Assembly: GCF_018882215.1 (NCBI RefSeq) | Contig: NZ_JACVOX010000002.1 | Location: 496,001 to 560,000, forward strand | Direction of reading: 5' to 3' | DNA from: Polynucleobacter sp. AP-Kaivos-20-H2 | Lineage (GTDB): Bacteria; Pseudomonadota; Gammaproteobacteria; Burkholderiales; Burkholderiaceae | Length of the DNA stretch: 64,000 nt | In this document: positions 32,260 to 41,642 of the stretch, one piece after another | How positions within the stretch are numbered: position 1 is the first letter of the stretch | Layout: the number at the start of each line of letters is the position of its first letter | The notes under the pieces: generated by a model | Told to the model about the DNA's origin: nothing | Databases searched by the model: none | The model's input: only the letters and a program-made list of their open reading frames with translations | Program-made: the position numbers and the translations under genes

Positions 32260-33282
32260 ATGTCTTCTCACTCTAAATCCCTTGGGGAATTTGATCTCAT
32301 TGAGCGTTTTTTCAAAACGGGTGCGGATGCATTGCGCACCAATGTGGATCAAGGCATTGCCTTGGGTATTGGTGATGACTGCGCCCTGATCAAGCCACCA
32401 GCGAATGAAGAAATAGCCATTACTAGCGATATGCTGGTTGAGGGCAGGCACTTTTTTGCAGGCGCTGATCCTGCCCTATTAGCCCGCAAAGCCCTAGCAG
32501 TCAACCTTTCAGACTTAGCTGCCATGGGGGCAAGTCCGCTGGGCTTTACCTTGGCAATCGCTTTACCAAAAGTAGATGAAGTCTGGCTGGAAGCTTTCTC
32601 TAAAGGGCTTTTTGCCATTGCTAAGGAGTATTCCTGCCCCCTTATCGGCGGAGATACCACTGCAGGCCCCCTCACCATCTCTATCACCGCCTTTGGCAGC
32701 ATCCCTGCCGGGAATGCTATTCGCAGATCTGAAGCAAAGATGGGTGATGACGTTTGGGTCTCGGGTACGGTTGGAGATGCCAGACTTACTCTTGCTGCAC
32801 TGCGTCATGAAATAAATCTATCCAGTGAAGATTTACAAAGAATCGAAAACCGTATGCATCAACCAAAACCGCGCATTGAATTAGGCATTCAACTGAGAAA
32901 TGTGGCGAGCGCAGCTTTAGATATCTCTGATGGCTTGTTAGGTGATTTACGCCACATCTTGAAGCAATCACAAGTTGATGCGCAAATTCATCTGGATCAA
33001 TTACCAAAATCGAGCATCTTGAAAAAACAAGAATCTTCTATTCAAAATTTATTTGCTGCATGCGGTGGTGATGATTATGAGCTTTGCTTTACTGCACCAT
33101 CAAGCCAGCAGAAAAAAATACAGGAGATTGGTAAGTCACTTAACTTGCCACTAACGCTCATTGGAAAAATACTTCCGAAAAAAGATGATCAGGCAAGGGT
33201 ATATTTAATAGACGCATCAGGAGCCCTCCTGAGTGGTTTACAAGCAGCCTCTTTCCTCAACTCATTTGACCACTTCGCATGA
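32260..33282 (+). CDS. thiL: Thiamine-monophosphate kinase
   Basis: The 340-residue ATP-binding enzyme of the PurM/ThiL superfamily phosphorylates thiamine monophosphate to thiamine diphosphate. Motifs: GEFDLIERFFKTG, LGIGDDCALIKPP, ITSDMLVEGRHFF, KALAVNLSDLAAMGASPLGF, PLIGGDTTAGPLTISITAFG, ALDISDGLLGDLRHIL and CGGDDYELCFTA. The length is typical. Its stop overlaps pgpA by 4 bp (ATGA), and pgpA overlaps pncC by 1 bp, making a coupled three-gene run. Confidence 0.96.
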   Translation: MSSHSKSLGEFDLIERFFKTGADALRTNVDQGIALGIGDDCALIKPPANEEIAITSDMLVEGRHFFAGADPALLARKALAVNLSDLAAMGASPLGFTLAIALPKVDEVWLEAFSKGLFAIAKEYSCPLIGGDTTAGPLTISITAFGSIPAGNAIRRSEAKMGDDVWVSGTVGDARLTLAALRHEINLSSEDLQRIENRMHQPKPRIELGIQLRNVASAALDISDGLLGDLRHILKQSQVDAQIHLDQLPKSSILKKQESSIQNLFAACGGDDYELCFTAPSSQQKKIQEIGKSLNLPLTLIGKILPKKDDQARVYLIDASGALLSGLQAASFLNSFDHFA

Positions 33283-33842
33283 TGACTAATGTTGAGCATT
33301 CCGCAGAAGTGAAACCAAACTTCAAATGGGTTTTTAAAACCGCTAGTCGTACTATTGCCTTTGGCTTTGGAAGTGGGTTAAGCCCTATAGCTCCAGGCAC
33401 TGCGGGCACCCTCTGGGCCTGGGCTGCATTTCTAATAGGCGAATACTTTTTCAGCACGGCAGACTTTCTCTGGATCATTGGTGGCGGCATGTTGCTCGGC
33501 TGCTGGATCTGCGGCCATGTCAGCGAAGATCTGGGTAAAAAAGATTTTGGCGGTATTGTTTGGGATGAAATCGTCGCGTTCTGGCTGGTGCTTATCTTCA
33601 TCATGCCAGCTAATATTGGGATGCAGTTGATTGCTTTTGCGCTATTCCGATTTTTTGATGCCATCAAACCAGGCCCTATTGGCATGATTGATCGTCACTT
33701 TAAAAATACTTCGAGTGATAGCGCTCAGCGATCAAGCTTCTTGCAAATTATTTGGCGGGGATTTGGAATTGTGGTGGATGATCTTGCCGCCGCCTTTTGT
33801 ACGCTGCTTGCAGTAGCCTTGATACAGTTTCTCATTAGATAA
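33279..33842 (+). CDS. pgpA: Phosphatidylglycerophosphatase A
   Basis: The 187-residue inner membrane enzyme removes phosphate from phosphatidylglycerophosphate to give phosphatidylglycerol. It has TIAFGFGSGLSPIAPGTAGTLW, the metal-site segment GKKDFGGIVWDEIVAFWLV and FRFFDAIKPGPIGMIDRHF, all PgpA hallmarks. Three to four hydrophobic helices are predicted, with the last at the C-terminus (DDLAAAFCTLLAVALIQFL). It is coupled to thiL upstream, the same pairing as in many proteobacteria. Confidence 0.95.
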   Translation: MMTNVEHSAEVKPNFKWVFKTASRTIAFGFGSGLSPIAPGTAGTLWAWAAFLIGEYFFSTADFLWIIGGGMLLGCWICGHVSEDLGKKDFGGIVWDEIVAFWLVLIFIMPANIGMQLIAFALFRFFDAIKPGPIGMIDRHFKNTSSDSAQRSSFLQIIWRGFGIVVDDLAAAFCTLLAVALIQFLIR

Positions 33843-34321
33843 TGAACTCAATTGATCTCACCAAAACCTTAGCCGAGATTTTGCTTTCCAGAAATTGGAT
33901 AGTGTCGCTCGCAGAATCTTGTACTGGTGGTCTTGTATCTGCCAGCTTGACTGAACTTGCAGGCTCAAGTGAGTGGTTTGAACGTGGCTATATCACTTAC
34001 AGCAATGAAGCAAAAACGGAGTGCCTGGACGTCCCAGCCCAGTTAATTGAGTCCCATGGGGCTGTCAGCGAGCCAGTGGCCAAAGCCATGGCCGAAGGTG
34101 CGCGGATCAATTCGGGAAGTGATGTGGCTATTTCTATCACTGGGATTGCCGGCCCTTCAGGCGGGACTACTGAGAAGCCCGTAGGTACAGTCTGTTTTGG
34201 CTGGGCGACTGAAAATCAAACCCTCACTAAAACCATGCATTTTGACGGTGATCGTCAAGCAGTAAGGCAGCAAGCAACCGAATTTGCACTGACTGAGTTA
34301 ATCGCACTACTCAGAAGTTAA
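33842..34321 (+). CDS. pncC: Nicotinamide-nucleotide amidase (CinA C-terminal type)
   Basis: The 159-residue stand-alone CinA C-terminal domain deamidates NMN to nicotinate mononucleotide in pyridine nucleotide recycling. It shows SLAESCTGGLVSASLTELAG (catalytic Ser), WFERGYITYSNEAKTE, GAVSEPVAKAMAEGAR and SITGIAGPSGGTTEKPVGTV. Its ATG overlaps the pgpA stop by one base (TAATG). It converges with corA; the 20 bp between the stops holds no clear terminator. Confidence 0.95.
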   Translation: MNSIDLTKTLAEILLSRNWIVSLAESCTGGLVSASLTELAGSSEWFERGYITYSNEAKTECLDVPAQLIESHGAVSEPVAKAMAEGARINSGSDVAISITGIAGPSGGTTEKPVGTVCFGWATENQTLTKTMHFDGDRQAVRQQATEFALTELIALLRS

Positions 34322-34341
34322 GCGCAAATCTAGGCCGCCAA

Positions 34342-35307
34342 TTACTTCATCCATCCTTTGCTATGGAAATACCAAAGAGGGATGATTGCTGAAATTACCA
34401 TTGCAACAATTGCCATTGGATAACCCCAAGTGGCATCTAGCTCAGGCATGTGCTTGTAATTCATTCCCCAAATACTGGCAAGCAAGGTTGGCGGCATTAA
34501 GGCTACGGATACCACCGAGAAGATCTTGATGATCTTGGATTGGTTCAAGTTAATGAAACCGACGGTAGCATCCATCAAGAAGTTGATCTTATCGAATAAG
34601 AAAGCAGTATGGTTTTCCAGGGAGTCAATATCGCGCAAAATTTGACGCGCTTCCTCTTGCTGCTCATCAGAGAGTAACTTGCTGCGCATGAGAAAGGATA
34701 AGGCTCTGCGGGTATCCATCACATTACGACGAATGCGTCCATTGGTATCCTCTTCCTTGGCAATAGTCTCTAAGACCTCTGCAGCATCAGCATCATTAAT
34801 ACTGTCAGAAAGTACTCGTTTACCAGCTTGCTCCAGGTTTTCATAAACCTCTTCCAAAGCATCGGCAGAATACTCAGCATCGGTTGAGTACAAATCTAGT
34901 AACACATCTTTTGCATTGCTCACTGAACCAGGACGCAAACGGGCACGCAAGCGAACTAAACGGAACACTGGCAAATCTTCGTCATGAATTGAGAACAATA
35001 CTTGCTTGGTCAGAACAAACGCTACTCGAACGTTGCGAGAGGTTTCTTCTTCATCCAATAAGAAATCAGTACGGATGTGGAGGTGGCCATCATCTGCTTC
35101 AAAATAACGCGCAGATGCTTCTAAGTCACCCAAGTCATCTAACTCAGGCAAAAGTACGCCAAATGCCTCTTTAATCCAAATTAATTCCTCTTCTTCTGGA
35201 TCAACCACATCAATCCAGATAGGATTGGCATATTGCAACAATTCATTGCGATCTTCGACTTGCTCTTGAGAGAGGCGGCCATTTTGCAGGACGAACAAGT
35301 TGATCAT
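34342..35307 (-). CDS. corA: Magnesium/cobalt transporter CorA
   Basis: The 321-residue protein of the 2-TM-GxN family has a large cytoplasmic N-terminal domain rich in acidic residues and helices. Two C-terminal membrane helices follow (about residues 262-281 and 296-314), with the pore signature GMN in ASIWGMNYKHMPELD. It forms pentamers that carry Mg2+ into the cell. An AGGAG lies just before the ATG. It converges with pncC and is divergent from pyrF. Confidence 0.95.
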   Translation of the reverse strand: MINLFVLQNGRLSQEQVEDRNELLQYANPIWIDVVDPEEEELIWIKEAFGVLLPELDDLGDLEASARYFEADDGHLHIRTDFLLDEEETSRNVRVAFVLTKQVLFSIHDEDLPVFRLVRLRARLRPGSVSNAKDVLLDLYSTDAEYSADALEEVYENLEQAGKRVLSDSINDADAAEVLETIAKEEDTNGRIRRNVMDTRRALSFLMRSKLLSDEQQEEARQILRDIDSLENHTAFLFDKINFLMDATVGFINLNQSKIIKIFSVVSVALMPPTLLASIWGMNYKHMPELDATWGYPMAIVAMVISAIIPLWYFHSKGWMK

Positions 35308-35380
35308 GGTGAACTCCTAAGGAATGTGCGCTAGTTTATCCTATAGGACATGACAGTTTCACTAAAATAAGCTAAAACCA

Positions 35381-36226
35381 ATGAACTCTCGCTCAAATAC
35401 CTTTAACCAGCAACTCCAGTCCGCATGGGCTTCCCAAGGCAGCATGCTGTGCGTTGGTTTTGACCCAGACCCAAAGCGTTTGCCCTCCTCCCTACAAGGG
35501 AATGCCGAAGGCATCTATGAGTTCTGCCGAGAAATTGCTGATGCGACCGCAGATTTGGTCTGCGCCTTCAAGCCTCAATTTGCTTACTTTGCCTCCCAAA
35601 GAGCAGAGGCTCAACTAGAAAAACTGGTCAAGCACCTCAAAGATAAATACCCACACATCCCAGTCATCCTGGATTCCAAACGAGGAGATATTGGCAGTAC
35701 TGCTGACCATTACGCCTTGGAGGCCTTTGCTCGCTACGGCGCTGATGCTGTGACCGTTAATCCATACATGGGCTTTGATACGATTGAACCCTACCTAAAG
35801 TACACAGGCAAAGGAGTTATTGTCCTCTGCCGCACATCCAACCCTGGCGGGTCAGATTTGCAGTTTCTGAATGTGGGGCCCAATGGCGAGTCTCTTTATC
35901 TGCATGTGGCTAAGCTGGCTGCACAACAGTGGAATAGTTCTGATCAGATCAGCCTAGTAGTCGGCGCTACTTTCCCAGAAGAAATTGCCAAGGTACGCGC
36001 CATTGTTGGTGATATGCCCTTATTGATTCCAGGGATAGGGGCTCAAGGTGGTGATATTGATGCCACTGTCAGCGCAGGAAAAATAACCGGTAAACCAGGG
36101 ACAGGGATGATCATCAATTCTTCCCGAGCGATTCTGTATGCCAGCTCAGGCGCTGATTTTGCTGAAGCAGCTAGAGTTGTTGCCATGAGTACTCGGGATG
36201 CACTTCGAGCTGCTGCAAACAAATAG
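35381..36226 (+). CDS. pyrF: Orotidine 5'-phosphate decarboxylase (type 2)
   Basis: The 281-residue enzyme makes UMP, the last step of de novo pyrimidine synthesis. The long subfamily is shown by [33 protein letters not shown], the catalytic [18 protein letters not shown] (Asp-x-Lys-x-x-Asp) and [14 protein letters not shown], and [16 protein letters not shown] near the phosphate site. It stands alone, divergent from corA and convergent with mtgA, far from pyrB/pyrR at 8-9 kb. Confidence 0.96.
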   Translation: MNSRSNTFNQQLQSAWASQGSMLCVGFDPDPKRLPSSLQGNAEGIYEFCREIADATADLVCAFKPQFAYFASQRAEAQLEKLVKHLKDKYPHIPVILDSKRGDIGSTADHYALEAFARYGADAVTVNPYMGFDTIEPYLKYTGKGVIVLCRTSNPGGSDLQFLNVGPNGESLYLHVAKLAAQQWNSSDQISLVVGATFPEEIAKVRAIVGDMPLLIPGIGAQGGDIDATVSAGKITGKPGTGMIINSSRAILYASSGADFAEAARVVAMSTRDALRAAANK

Positions 36227-36239
36227 TTAAGTAAAAAAA

Positions 36240-36995
36240 TTATTTACCCGAACCGCTCTTTGGGTAAGGGGCCAAGGCAACTCTATCCATGTTTTCTAAG
36301 ACAAATTCTTGGCGAGCGGAATAGTTAATACTTCCTCGACGGCAATACTGCTGCTTGTCAAAACACTTTGGCGCTGGGAGCGCTGAAGCTAGAGCGGCAG
36401 CTTGGTCCCGATTCAGGGCTGCTGGACTTGTAGCGAAATAATGCTGAGAGGCAGCACCAACTCCAAAAATGCCTTCACCACACTCTACTAAATTGAGATA
36501 AATCTCAAATAATCTCTGCTTAGAAAGTATTAATTCCAAAAGCCCGGTGATGATGAGCTCCTGGCCCTTGCGCAAATAATGTTGCTCCGAAGAGAGAAAT
36601 AAATTTTTTGCTAATTGCTGAGTAATCGTAGATCCACCCCGTAACGCTATTTTGGATTTATTGCCTGCTTGGGTTTTTTGCCGATTCTGCTGTTGATTTT
36701 TCTGCCAGGCTTTTTGCATATCCTCAACTCGCACACCCTTGTGTTGAAAGAAGATATCGTCTTCACTGACTAAAACAGCGCGCTTGAGATTGTTCGAGAT
36801 CTTGTCATAAGGCACCCAATGAGACTGCACCGGACAGGTCCAATGCCAAGTACATAAGCGCCAACGCTCAGACCTCTGAAACGCAGTACTACTGGGATCT
36901 AAGCTCATCCATAAAGCAATCTGCAGGGCGAAAAAGATTTGCATGGCGATAAACCCTGCAAGCAAACACTTCACTGGATATAGAAGCCAGCGCAT
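36240..36995 (-). CDS. mtgA: Monofunctional biosynthetic peptidoglycan transglycosylase
   Basis: The 251-residue GT51 enzyme has an N-terminal membrane anchor (about 7-30, VKCLLAGFIAMQIFFALQIALW). The catalytic domain has KRAVLVSEDDIFFQHKGVRVED (the catalytic Glu motif), GGSTITQQLAKNLFLSSEQ, RKGQELIITGLLELILSKQR and IYLNLVECGEGIFGVGAAS. It polymerises lipid II into glycan strands without a transpeptidase domain. It is 9 bp downstream of aroE, a common Burkholderiales pairing. Confidence 0.96.
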   Translation of the reverse strand: MRWLLYPVKCLLAGFIAMQIFFALQIALWMSLDPSSTAFQRSERWRLCTWHWTCPVQSHWVPYDKISNNLKRAVLVSEDDIFFQHKGVRVEDMQKAWQKNQQQNRQKTQAGNKSKIALRGGSTITQQLAKNLFLSSEQHYLRKGQELIITGLLELILSKQRLFEIYLNLVECGEGIFGVGAASQHYFATSPAALNRDQAAALASALPAPKCFDKQQYCRRGSINYSARQEFVLENMDRVALAPYPKSGSGK

Positions 36996-37004
36996 CAGGG
37001 CAAA

Positions 37005-37910
37005 TTAACTGCGTAACTTTGCTAAGACTGCGCGGGGGTCAATTGCACTCCCTAATTGCGCGCCCCGCCATAGCAAGAATGCATCAGCCGCTTGCTCAAC
37101 CAACATTCCAAGACCATCACTCACGCGCGCACCTCGTTGTAAGGCCTGCTGCATGAAGGCAGTAGTTTTGCCGTAAACCATGTCATAGGCGAAAGAGCTG
37201 GGCACAAAAATATTAGCTACCGCTTCGGGCGTCAATGGGGACTCATCGGCTAAACCAGCAGCAGTAGCGTTAATGACCAAATCAAATGGGTGCTGAGTTT
37301 TTGCAACATCCTCCAAATCCGCCAAAGTACGCGACTCTAGCGCTACCTCCTTAGAGCCGGCTAAATCTGCAAATAGCTTAACCAACTCATCCGCCTTTTT
37401 GTTGGAACGATTGGCAATGATAAGGGACTTAGGAGATTGCTCCAGCAAAGGGCCAATCACACCACGAGCGGCCCCACCAGCACCGACCAATAAAATGCGA
37501 GCGCTATTTAGTGCGATACCTTGAGCCAGTAAATCGCGCACTAGACCAGCACCGTCGGTATTGTCACCAAAAATTTTACCTTCCGTCTTCCACAAAGTGT
37601 TGACGGCACCAGCCAATTGAGCGCGTGGTGTTAATACATCAGCCAGATTTTGAGCATCAAGCTTGAAAGGCACAGTGACATTCATGCCTTTACCACCCGC
37701 AGCAAAAAAAGATTGCGCTGCTTGAGCAAATGAGTCTATATCCGGCTGAAGACGGCCATAGTGCATTAGTTGCTTTGCTTGTTGCGCAAAGCGTTGGTGT
37801 ATTGCTGGGGACTTGCTGTGAGAAATCGGATTACCCGCAACCGCATAGACATCCACGCCAGCAAAAAGGCTTGGATCGGTGTGTAGGGAGGCGGTATCAG
37901 TAGAGCTCAT
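37005..37910 (-). CDS. aroE: Shikimate dehydrogenase (NADP+)
   Basis: The 301-residue enzyme reduces 3-dehydroshikimate to shikimate. It has the substrate motif YAVAGNPISHSKSPAIHQRFA, GMNVTVPFKLDA with the catalytic Lys, NTDGAGLVRDL, the cofactor loop ILLVGAGGAARGVI with ANRSNKKADEL, and DGLGMLVEQAADAFLLWRG. Slightly longer than E. coli AroE (272) because of an N-terminal leader before VYAVAGNP. It lies between a TonB-like gene and mtgA on one strand, probably a single operon starting at the RNB gene. Confidence 0.95.
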   Translation of the reverse strand: MSSTDTASLHTDPSLFAGVDVYAVAGNPISHSKSPAIHQRFAQQAKQLMHYGRLQPDIDSFAQAAQSFFAAGGKGMNVTVPFKLDAQNLADVLTPRAQLAGAVNTLWKTEGKIFGDNTDGAGLVRDLLAQGIALNSARILLVGAGGAARGVIGPLLEQSPKSLIIANRSNKKADELVKLFADLAGSKEVALESRTLADLEDVAKTQHPFDLVINATAAGLADESPLTPEAVANIFVPSSFAYDMVYGKTTAFMQQALQRGARVSDGLGMLVEQAADAFLLWRGAQLGSAIDPRAVLAKLRS

Positions 37911-37966
37911 GATGACTACAGAATAAGCTAATTTGTAAGCTGAGTTAGTAAACTTTTTAAATAGTA

Positions 37967-38854
37967 TTAATGGCGTAGCTCTAGACGATCCACACCATCA
38001 CGCGTGAACTCAAAGGTAGAGATCCAATCTAAGACATCGATTTGATTGCGCATTTCTGAAGGAAAAGGGCCAAATGGTGCGGAGGCTCTCACAATTGCCA
38101 GCGCTTGGCGGTCTAACTCGGGATTGCCAGAACTACGTCCAATCGAGAGCCCATCCTTGCCTTGAGCATTTGTAGTAATTCTGCCTTGGTTATCAACACT
38201 GACAACAATCACTAGACTACCGTACAAAGGGCGTCCATTCGCCCTTGGGAAAAAAGCACTACCGTAAGCTTCAATCTTCTGACGCATCGCATCGTAATAA
38301 TGCGCAAACGTGACTGCTTTGGTATTGGCTCCAGTCAATACCTTACGTCTAGGCTCTTTGCCATCAGCCTGTAAGCGTTTAGCTAACTCAGCCTCTAAAG
38401 AATTTAATTGGGGAGTAATTTTTTGTTCGTCGCCACTTTTTCGACCACCTGAAAGAGTGCGCTGCTCATCTAGCTTAGCGAGCATTTGCTTTTGCTGCTT
38501 TTCTAAAACCTCAAGCCTAGCTTCAGCTCCCAATCTGGCGCGGTGCATTGCTGTGGCATCTTGAGTTTCTGTTTTGCCGCCACCCTGCAAATCAGCCTGC
38601 GCCAACTTATTTGCTTTTTGAGGTGGCGTTTTATTGCTGGCGTTTACTAAAACCACGCTCAGCGGGGTATTGAGTCTGCGATTCTGGATCTCTCCCACAC
38701 CCCAACGGAAAGATAAAAAGAGAATATGAATCAGTATCGAAGCGCACAAGGCAAATCGGAATGGGTAGCGATTCCAGGCGCTGCGTAAATAACGCAAAGC
38801 CTTGCCAAGCCTTTGGGGGCATGGAAACTCTAGCGATTTAATCTGGGCTAGCAT
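37967..38854 (-). CDS. TonB-family energy transducer-like protein
   Basis: The 295-residue protein has one membrane helix (about 34-52, FALCASILIHILFLSFRWG) after a basic N-terminus. A long polar, helical linker rich in Lys/Gln follows (about 85-165). The C-terminal domain has GSLVIVVSVDNQGRITTNAQ, ELDRQALAIVRASAPFGPFP and IDVLDWISTFEF, matching the TonB_C fold. It probably spans the periplasm from the inner membrane. No exbB/exbD are nearby, so coupling to the proton motive force is not shown. Its start overlaps the end of the RNB ribonuclease gene by 17 bp, and aroE follows. Confidence 0.8.
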   Translation of the reverse strand: MLAQIKSLEFPCPQRLGKALRYLRSAWNRYPFRFALCASILIHILFLSFRWGVGEIQNRRLNTPLSVVLVNASNKTPPQKANKLAQADLQGGGKTETQDATAMHRARLGAEARLEVLEKQQKQMLAKLDEQRTLSGGRKSGDEQKITPQLNSLEAELAKRLQADGKEPRRKVLTGANTKAVTFAHYYDAMRQKIEAYGSAFFPRANGRPLYGSLVIVVSVDNQGRITTNAQGKDGLSIGRSSGNPELDRQALAIVRASAPFGPFPSEMRNQIDVLDWISTFEFTRDGVDRLELRH

Positions 38855-40862
38855 CTTCTTCAGAATTTTCTGATGGCCCCTGCTCTACAGCCTTTTCAGG
38901 AGCGTCGACCTTAACTTCGATCTCCAATACACGAACTCCGGCACTTAGCTGCAGCAAATCTACATCTGCGATCACCACTTCCGCACGGGTCATGCGCGGA
39001 TGGGTTGCCAATTCAGGGATAGGTAGATTTAGAGGTACTAACTCCACTCTGGACATACCCTCTTTTAAATGGTGCGCATGCACTGTTTTCGAATCACCGT
39101 CTTGAGTGATCCAACGTAAACACCAATACTTTTCCAAGCGATCCTGAAACTCGCCATAAGCTTGATAGCAAGATTCAAAGTCAGCAGCAATACCCATCAA
39201 GGTAGCGTCTCTCGGCGGGAAAGGGGCAACCATCTTGGCAGTGACACCATGCTTTGCCAGCGCAATTAATTGCCACTGATTCACCAAATCAGAATATCGA
39301 CGTAAAGGAGATGTACACCAGGCGTAATAGTCCAAACCAAGACCCTCATGAGGTCCAGGAGTGGTTTGCATCCGGGTACGCAATGGACCCCAACCCTTTT
39401 GAGTTCTGAATAATCCAGGAAGACCATGATCTGCTAGAAGCTGTCCTGAGGCGCTATTACAGAAAATCATCCACTCAGCAACGATCGTATCCAAAATAGA
39501 ACCGCGTTGACGTGGCATGATTTCTACGCGCTGCACCCCATCAACATCTTGAATCTGAAAATGAAAGTCTCTTGCCAGGGCATTTGGATCTATGACCCCT
39601 AACTGCTCAGCACGCAAACCATTTGATATGCGCTTCTCTTGACGCCCTGCATGCAGATGTTTAGCCGTTTGCCATAGAGTCGCCAGCTCTTTGCGATAAG
39701 GATATTTAGAACCCTCATCCAGCAGACTCTCTTCGCTTACGAGATGCTCAATATTTTCCAGGCGCAAATTGGCAGCCATCGGCACCATCTCAGCACGCAT
39801 CTGCAAACTCGATCTATTGACAATACCCTCAGCATCAATATCAACATAGATTGATAGGGCTGGTCTAGGCATACCCTCATCTAATGAAAATTGCTCAATT
39901 ACTGAATCGGGCAGCATTGTAATTTTGTCACCCGGAAAGTACACCGTGGACATGCGATTGCGTGCGGCTAGATCTAATGGATCATCTTTTGCAATGACCA
40001 ATCCAGGAGCGGCGATGTGAATACCTACTCGATGCCCACCCTCGATTACCGTAACGGATAGAGCATCATCAATCTCTGTAGTGCCCGAATCATCAATGGA
40101 GAATGCCTGCACCTGAGCAAGCGGCAGCTCAGCAATAGCAGATGCATATGCCGCTTGATCAACTCCGATAGCAAGGTTGTGATCCGCTCCATTCGGAAAA
40201 TGTGCCTTTAGGAACAAGCCCTGGTGATACGCTAAAGGTGAGTCAATTGCGCCACAGCGAATCATCAGCTGCGCCGGAGACTCCCCGGTTTCAGTGCAGG
40301 CTGCGATCAATGCCTTATAGGCAGAGGTATTTTTATCGGGCGAGAAAAGTAATTGCTTGGCTGAAGACTTCAGCACTTCAGGGAAGGTACCAGCAACCAA
40401 CTCTTGCTGCCAAATGGATTGCTGTTCGAGCTCTTTTTGCTTGCGATCTAAAGCAGCCAAACCAGCCTGTAACTGCTCTAGTGGAGCTCTCTGAAACCGT
40501 CCACGCCCCTTGCGACGGAAAAATACTGGCGCACCTTGCAAGGCAATTGCCAGAGCAACTTGCTGCGGAATACTAGCTTGTGAGCCAAAGTACTCATGCG
40601 CCACATCAACCAAGCCAAACTCTTCATCAGGTGCACAGTCCCAAAGGAACTGCAAATCAATATCGGCAGTGAGTGTGCTGGCTTCATCCATAGCCTTTTG
40701 AGCTTCAGGCTTTTCAAAACGCAGCCACACTTCCTTGGATTTGAGTTTGATCTTTTTTCCAGACAGACTGGTTGCTTGCCAAGACTCTGCATCACCAACT
40801 CCTGAGGCAGACTGGACTGTGGCGATCTTAATATCGCCACCTTCTTCGTATAAAAGATTCAT
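38838..40862 (-). CDS. RNB-domain ribonuclease (RNase II/R family)
   Basis: The 674-residue 3'-5' exoribonuclease-type protein has a catalytic RNB domain (about 240-560): SIDDSGTTEIDDALSVTVIE (acidic metal ligands), VGIHIAAPGLVIAKDDPLDL, RMSTVYFPGDKITMLPDS and YYAWCTSPLRRYSDLVNQWQ. The N-terminal part begins MNLLYEEGGDIKIATVQ, unlike classical cold-shock domains. The family degrades RNA in the cytoplasm. The sequence lacks the long basic C-terminal tail typical of RNase R. Its stop overlaps the TonB-like start by 17 bp, and fabG is 2 bp upstream. Confidence 0.88.
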   Translation of the reverse strand: MNLLYEEGGDIKIATVQSASGVGDAESWQATSLSGKKIKLKSKEVWLRFEKPEAQKAMDEASTLTADIDLQFLWDCAPDEEFGLVDVAHEYFGSQASIPQQVALAIALQGAPVFFRRKGRGRFQRAPLEQLQAGLAALDRKQKELEQQSIWQQELVAGTFPEVLKSSAKQLLFSPDKNTSAYKALIAACTETGESPAQLMIRCGAIDSPLAYHQGLFLKAHFPNGADHNLAIGVDQAAYASAIAELPLAQVQAFSIDDSGTTEIDDALSVTVIEGGHRVGIHIAAPGLVIAKDDPLDLAARNRMSTVYFPGDKITMLPDSVIEQFSLDEGMPRPALSIYVDIDAEGIVNRSSLQMRAEMVPMAANLRLENIEHLVSEESLLDEGSKYPYRKELATLWQTAKHLHAGRQEKRISNGLRAEQLGVIDPNALARDFHFQIQDVDGVQRVEIMPRQRGSILDTIVAEWMIFCNSASGQLLADHGLPGLFRTQKGWGPLRTRMQTTPGPHEGLGLDYYAWCTSPLRRYSDLVNQWQLIALAKHGVTAKMVAPFPPRDATLMGIAADFESCYQAYGEFQDRLEKYWCLRWITQDGDSKTVHAHHLKEGMSRVELVPLNLPIPELATHPRMTRAEVVIADVDLLQLSAGVRVLEIEVKVDAPEKAVEQGPSENSEEDASPD

Positions 40863-40864
40863 AC

Positions 40865-41599
40865 TTAGAGCGAGATCCCGCCGCTGGCCTCTAATGCCAC
40901 TCCATTGACATAGCTTGCCTCATCGCTCGCTAAGAATAAATACACATTTGCCATTTCTGTTGGGGTGCCTAGACGACCAAGCCAACTGCGCTTTTCAATG
41001 TCTTGCACAATATTTGCTGGCATGGCCATGACCATTTCAGTGGCGATAAAACCAGGGCACACCGCATTGACTCGAATGCCTTTAGGCCCCAATTCACGCG
41101 CCCATGTTTTTGTAAAACCAATCACACCAAATTTAGTAGCTGAGTAATTGGTTTGGCCAAAATTACCGTAGAGACCCACAACGCTTGATGCATTAACCAC
41201 TGCGCCAGAGCCAGCCTCCAGCATATGCGGTACGATTAACTGAGTGCAATTGAATACGCCCTTCAGATTGACATCAATCACGGTATCGAACTGTGCTTCG
41301 GTCATCTTAATCAAGCGTGCATCTTGAGTAATGCCAGCGTTATTGATTAAGATATCAATCCGTCCGTGCTTTTGCATTACCTGGTCTACGACTGACTGAA
41401 TGCTAGCGCGATCGGTGACATTCATGGCATAGCTTTCTGCATTAGGCGTTTTTTCAGCCGCGCTATTAACAGCCTCCAGGCCAATATCCGTAATGATGAC
41501 TTTTGCACCTTCTTCCGCAAAACGCTGAGCAGTAGCAAAACCAATACCCTTTGCCGCGCCGGTAATGATGGCTACTTTGTCTTTTAGTCTATTGCCCAT
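40865..41599 (-). CDS. fabG: 3-oxoacyl-ACP reductase-like short-chain dehydrogenase
   Basis: The 244-residue classical SDR has the NADP motif GAAKGIGFA (residues 14-22), [11 protein letters not shown], the catalytic Ser in [12 protein letters not shown], the YSATK pair (Tyr152, Lys156) and [14 protein letters not shown]. The family includes FabG of fatty acid synthesis and acetoacetyl-CoA reductase PhbB of polyhydroxybutyrate synthesis. The sequence is closest in style to FabG but no fab genes adjoin it, so substrate is uncertain. It is 2 bp upstream of the RNB gene and 43 bp downstream of mpl. Confidence 0.85.
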   Translation of the reverse strand: MGNRLKDKVAIITGAAKGIGFATAQRFAEEGAKVIITDIGLEAVNSAAEKTPNAESYAMNVTDRASIQSVVDQVMQKHGRIDILINNAGITQDARLIKMTEAQFDTVIDVNLKGVFNCTQLIVPHMLEAGSGAVVNASSVVGLYGNFGQTNYSATKFGVIGFTKTWARELGPKGIRVNAVCPGFIATEMVMAMPANIVQDIEKRSWLGRLGTPTEMANVYLFLASDEASYVNGVALEASGGISL

Positions 41600-41642
41600 G
41601 ATTTGCTTTCTATTTTTGCTTTTGTTATTAATTCTTATTTTT

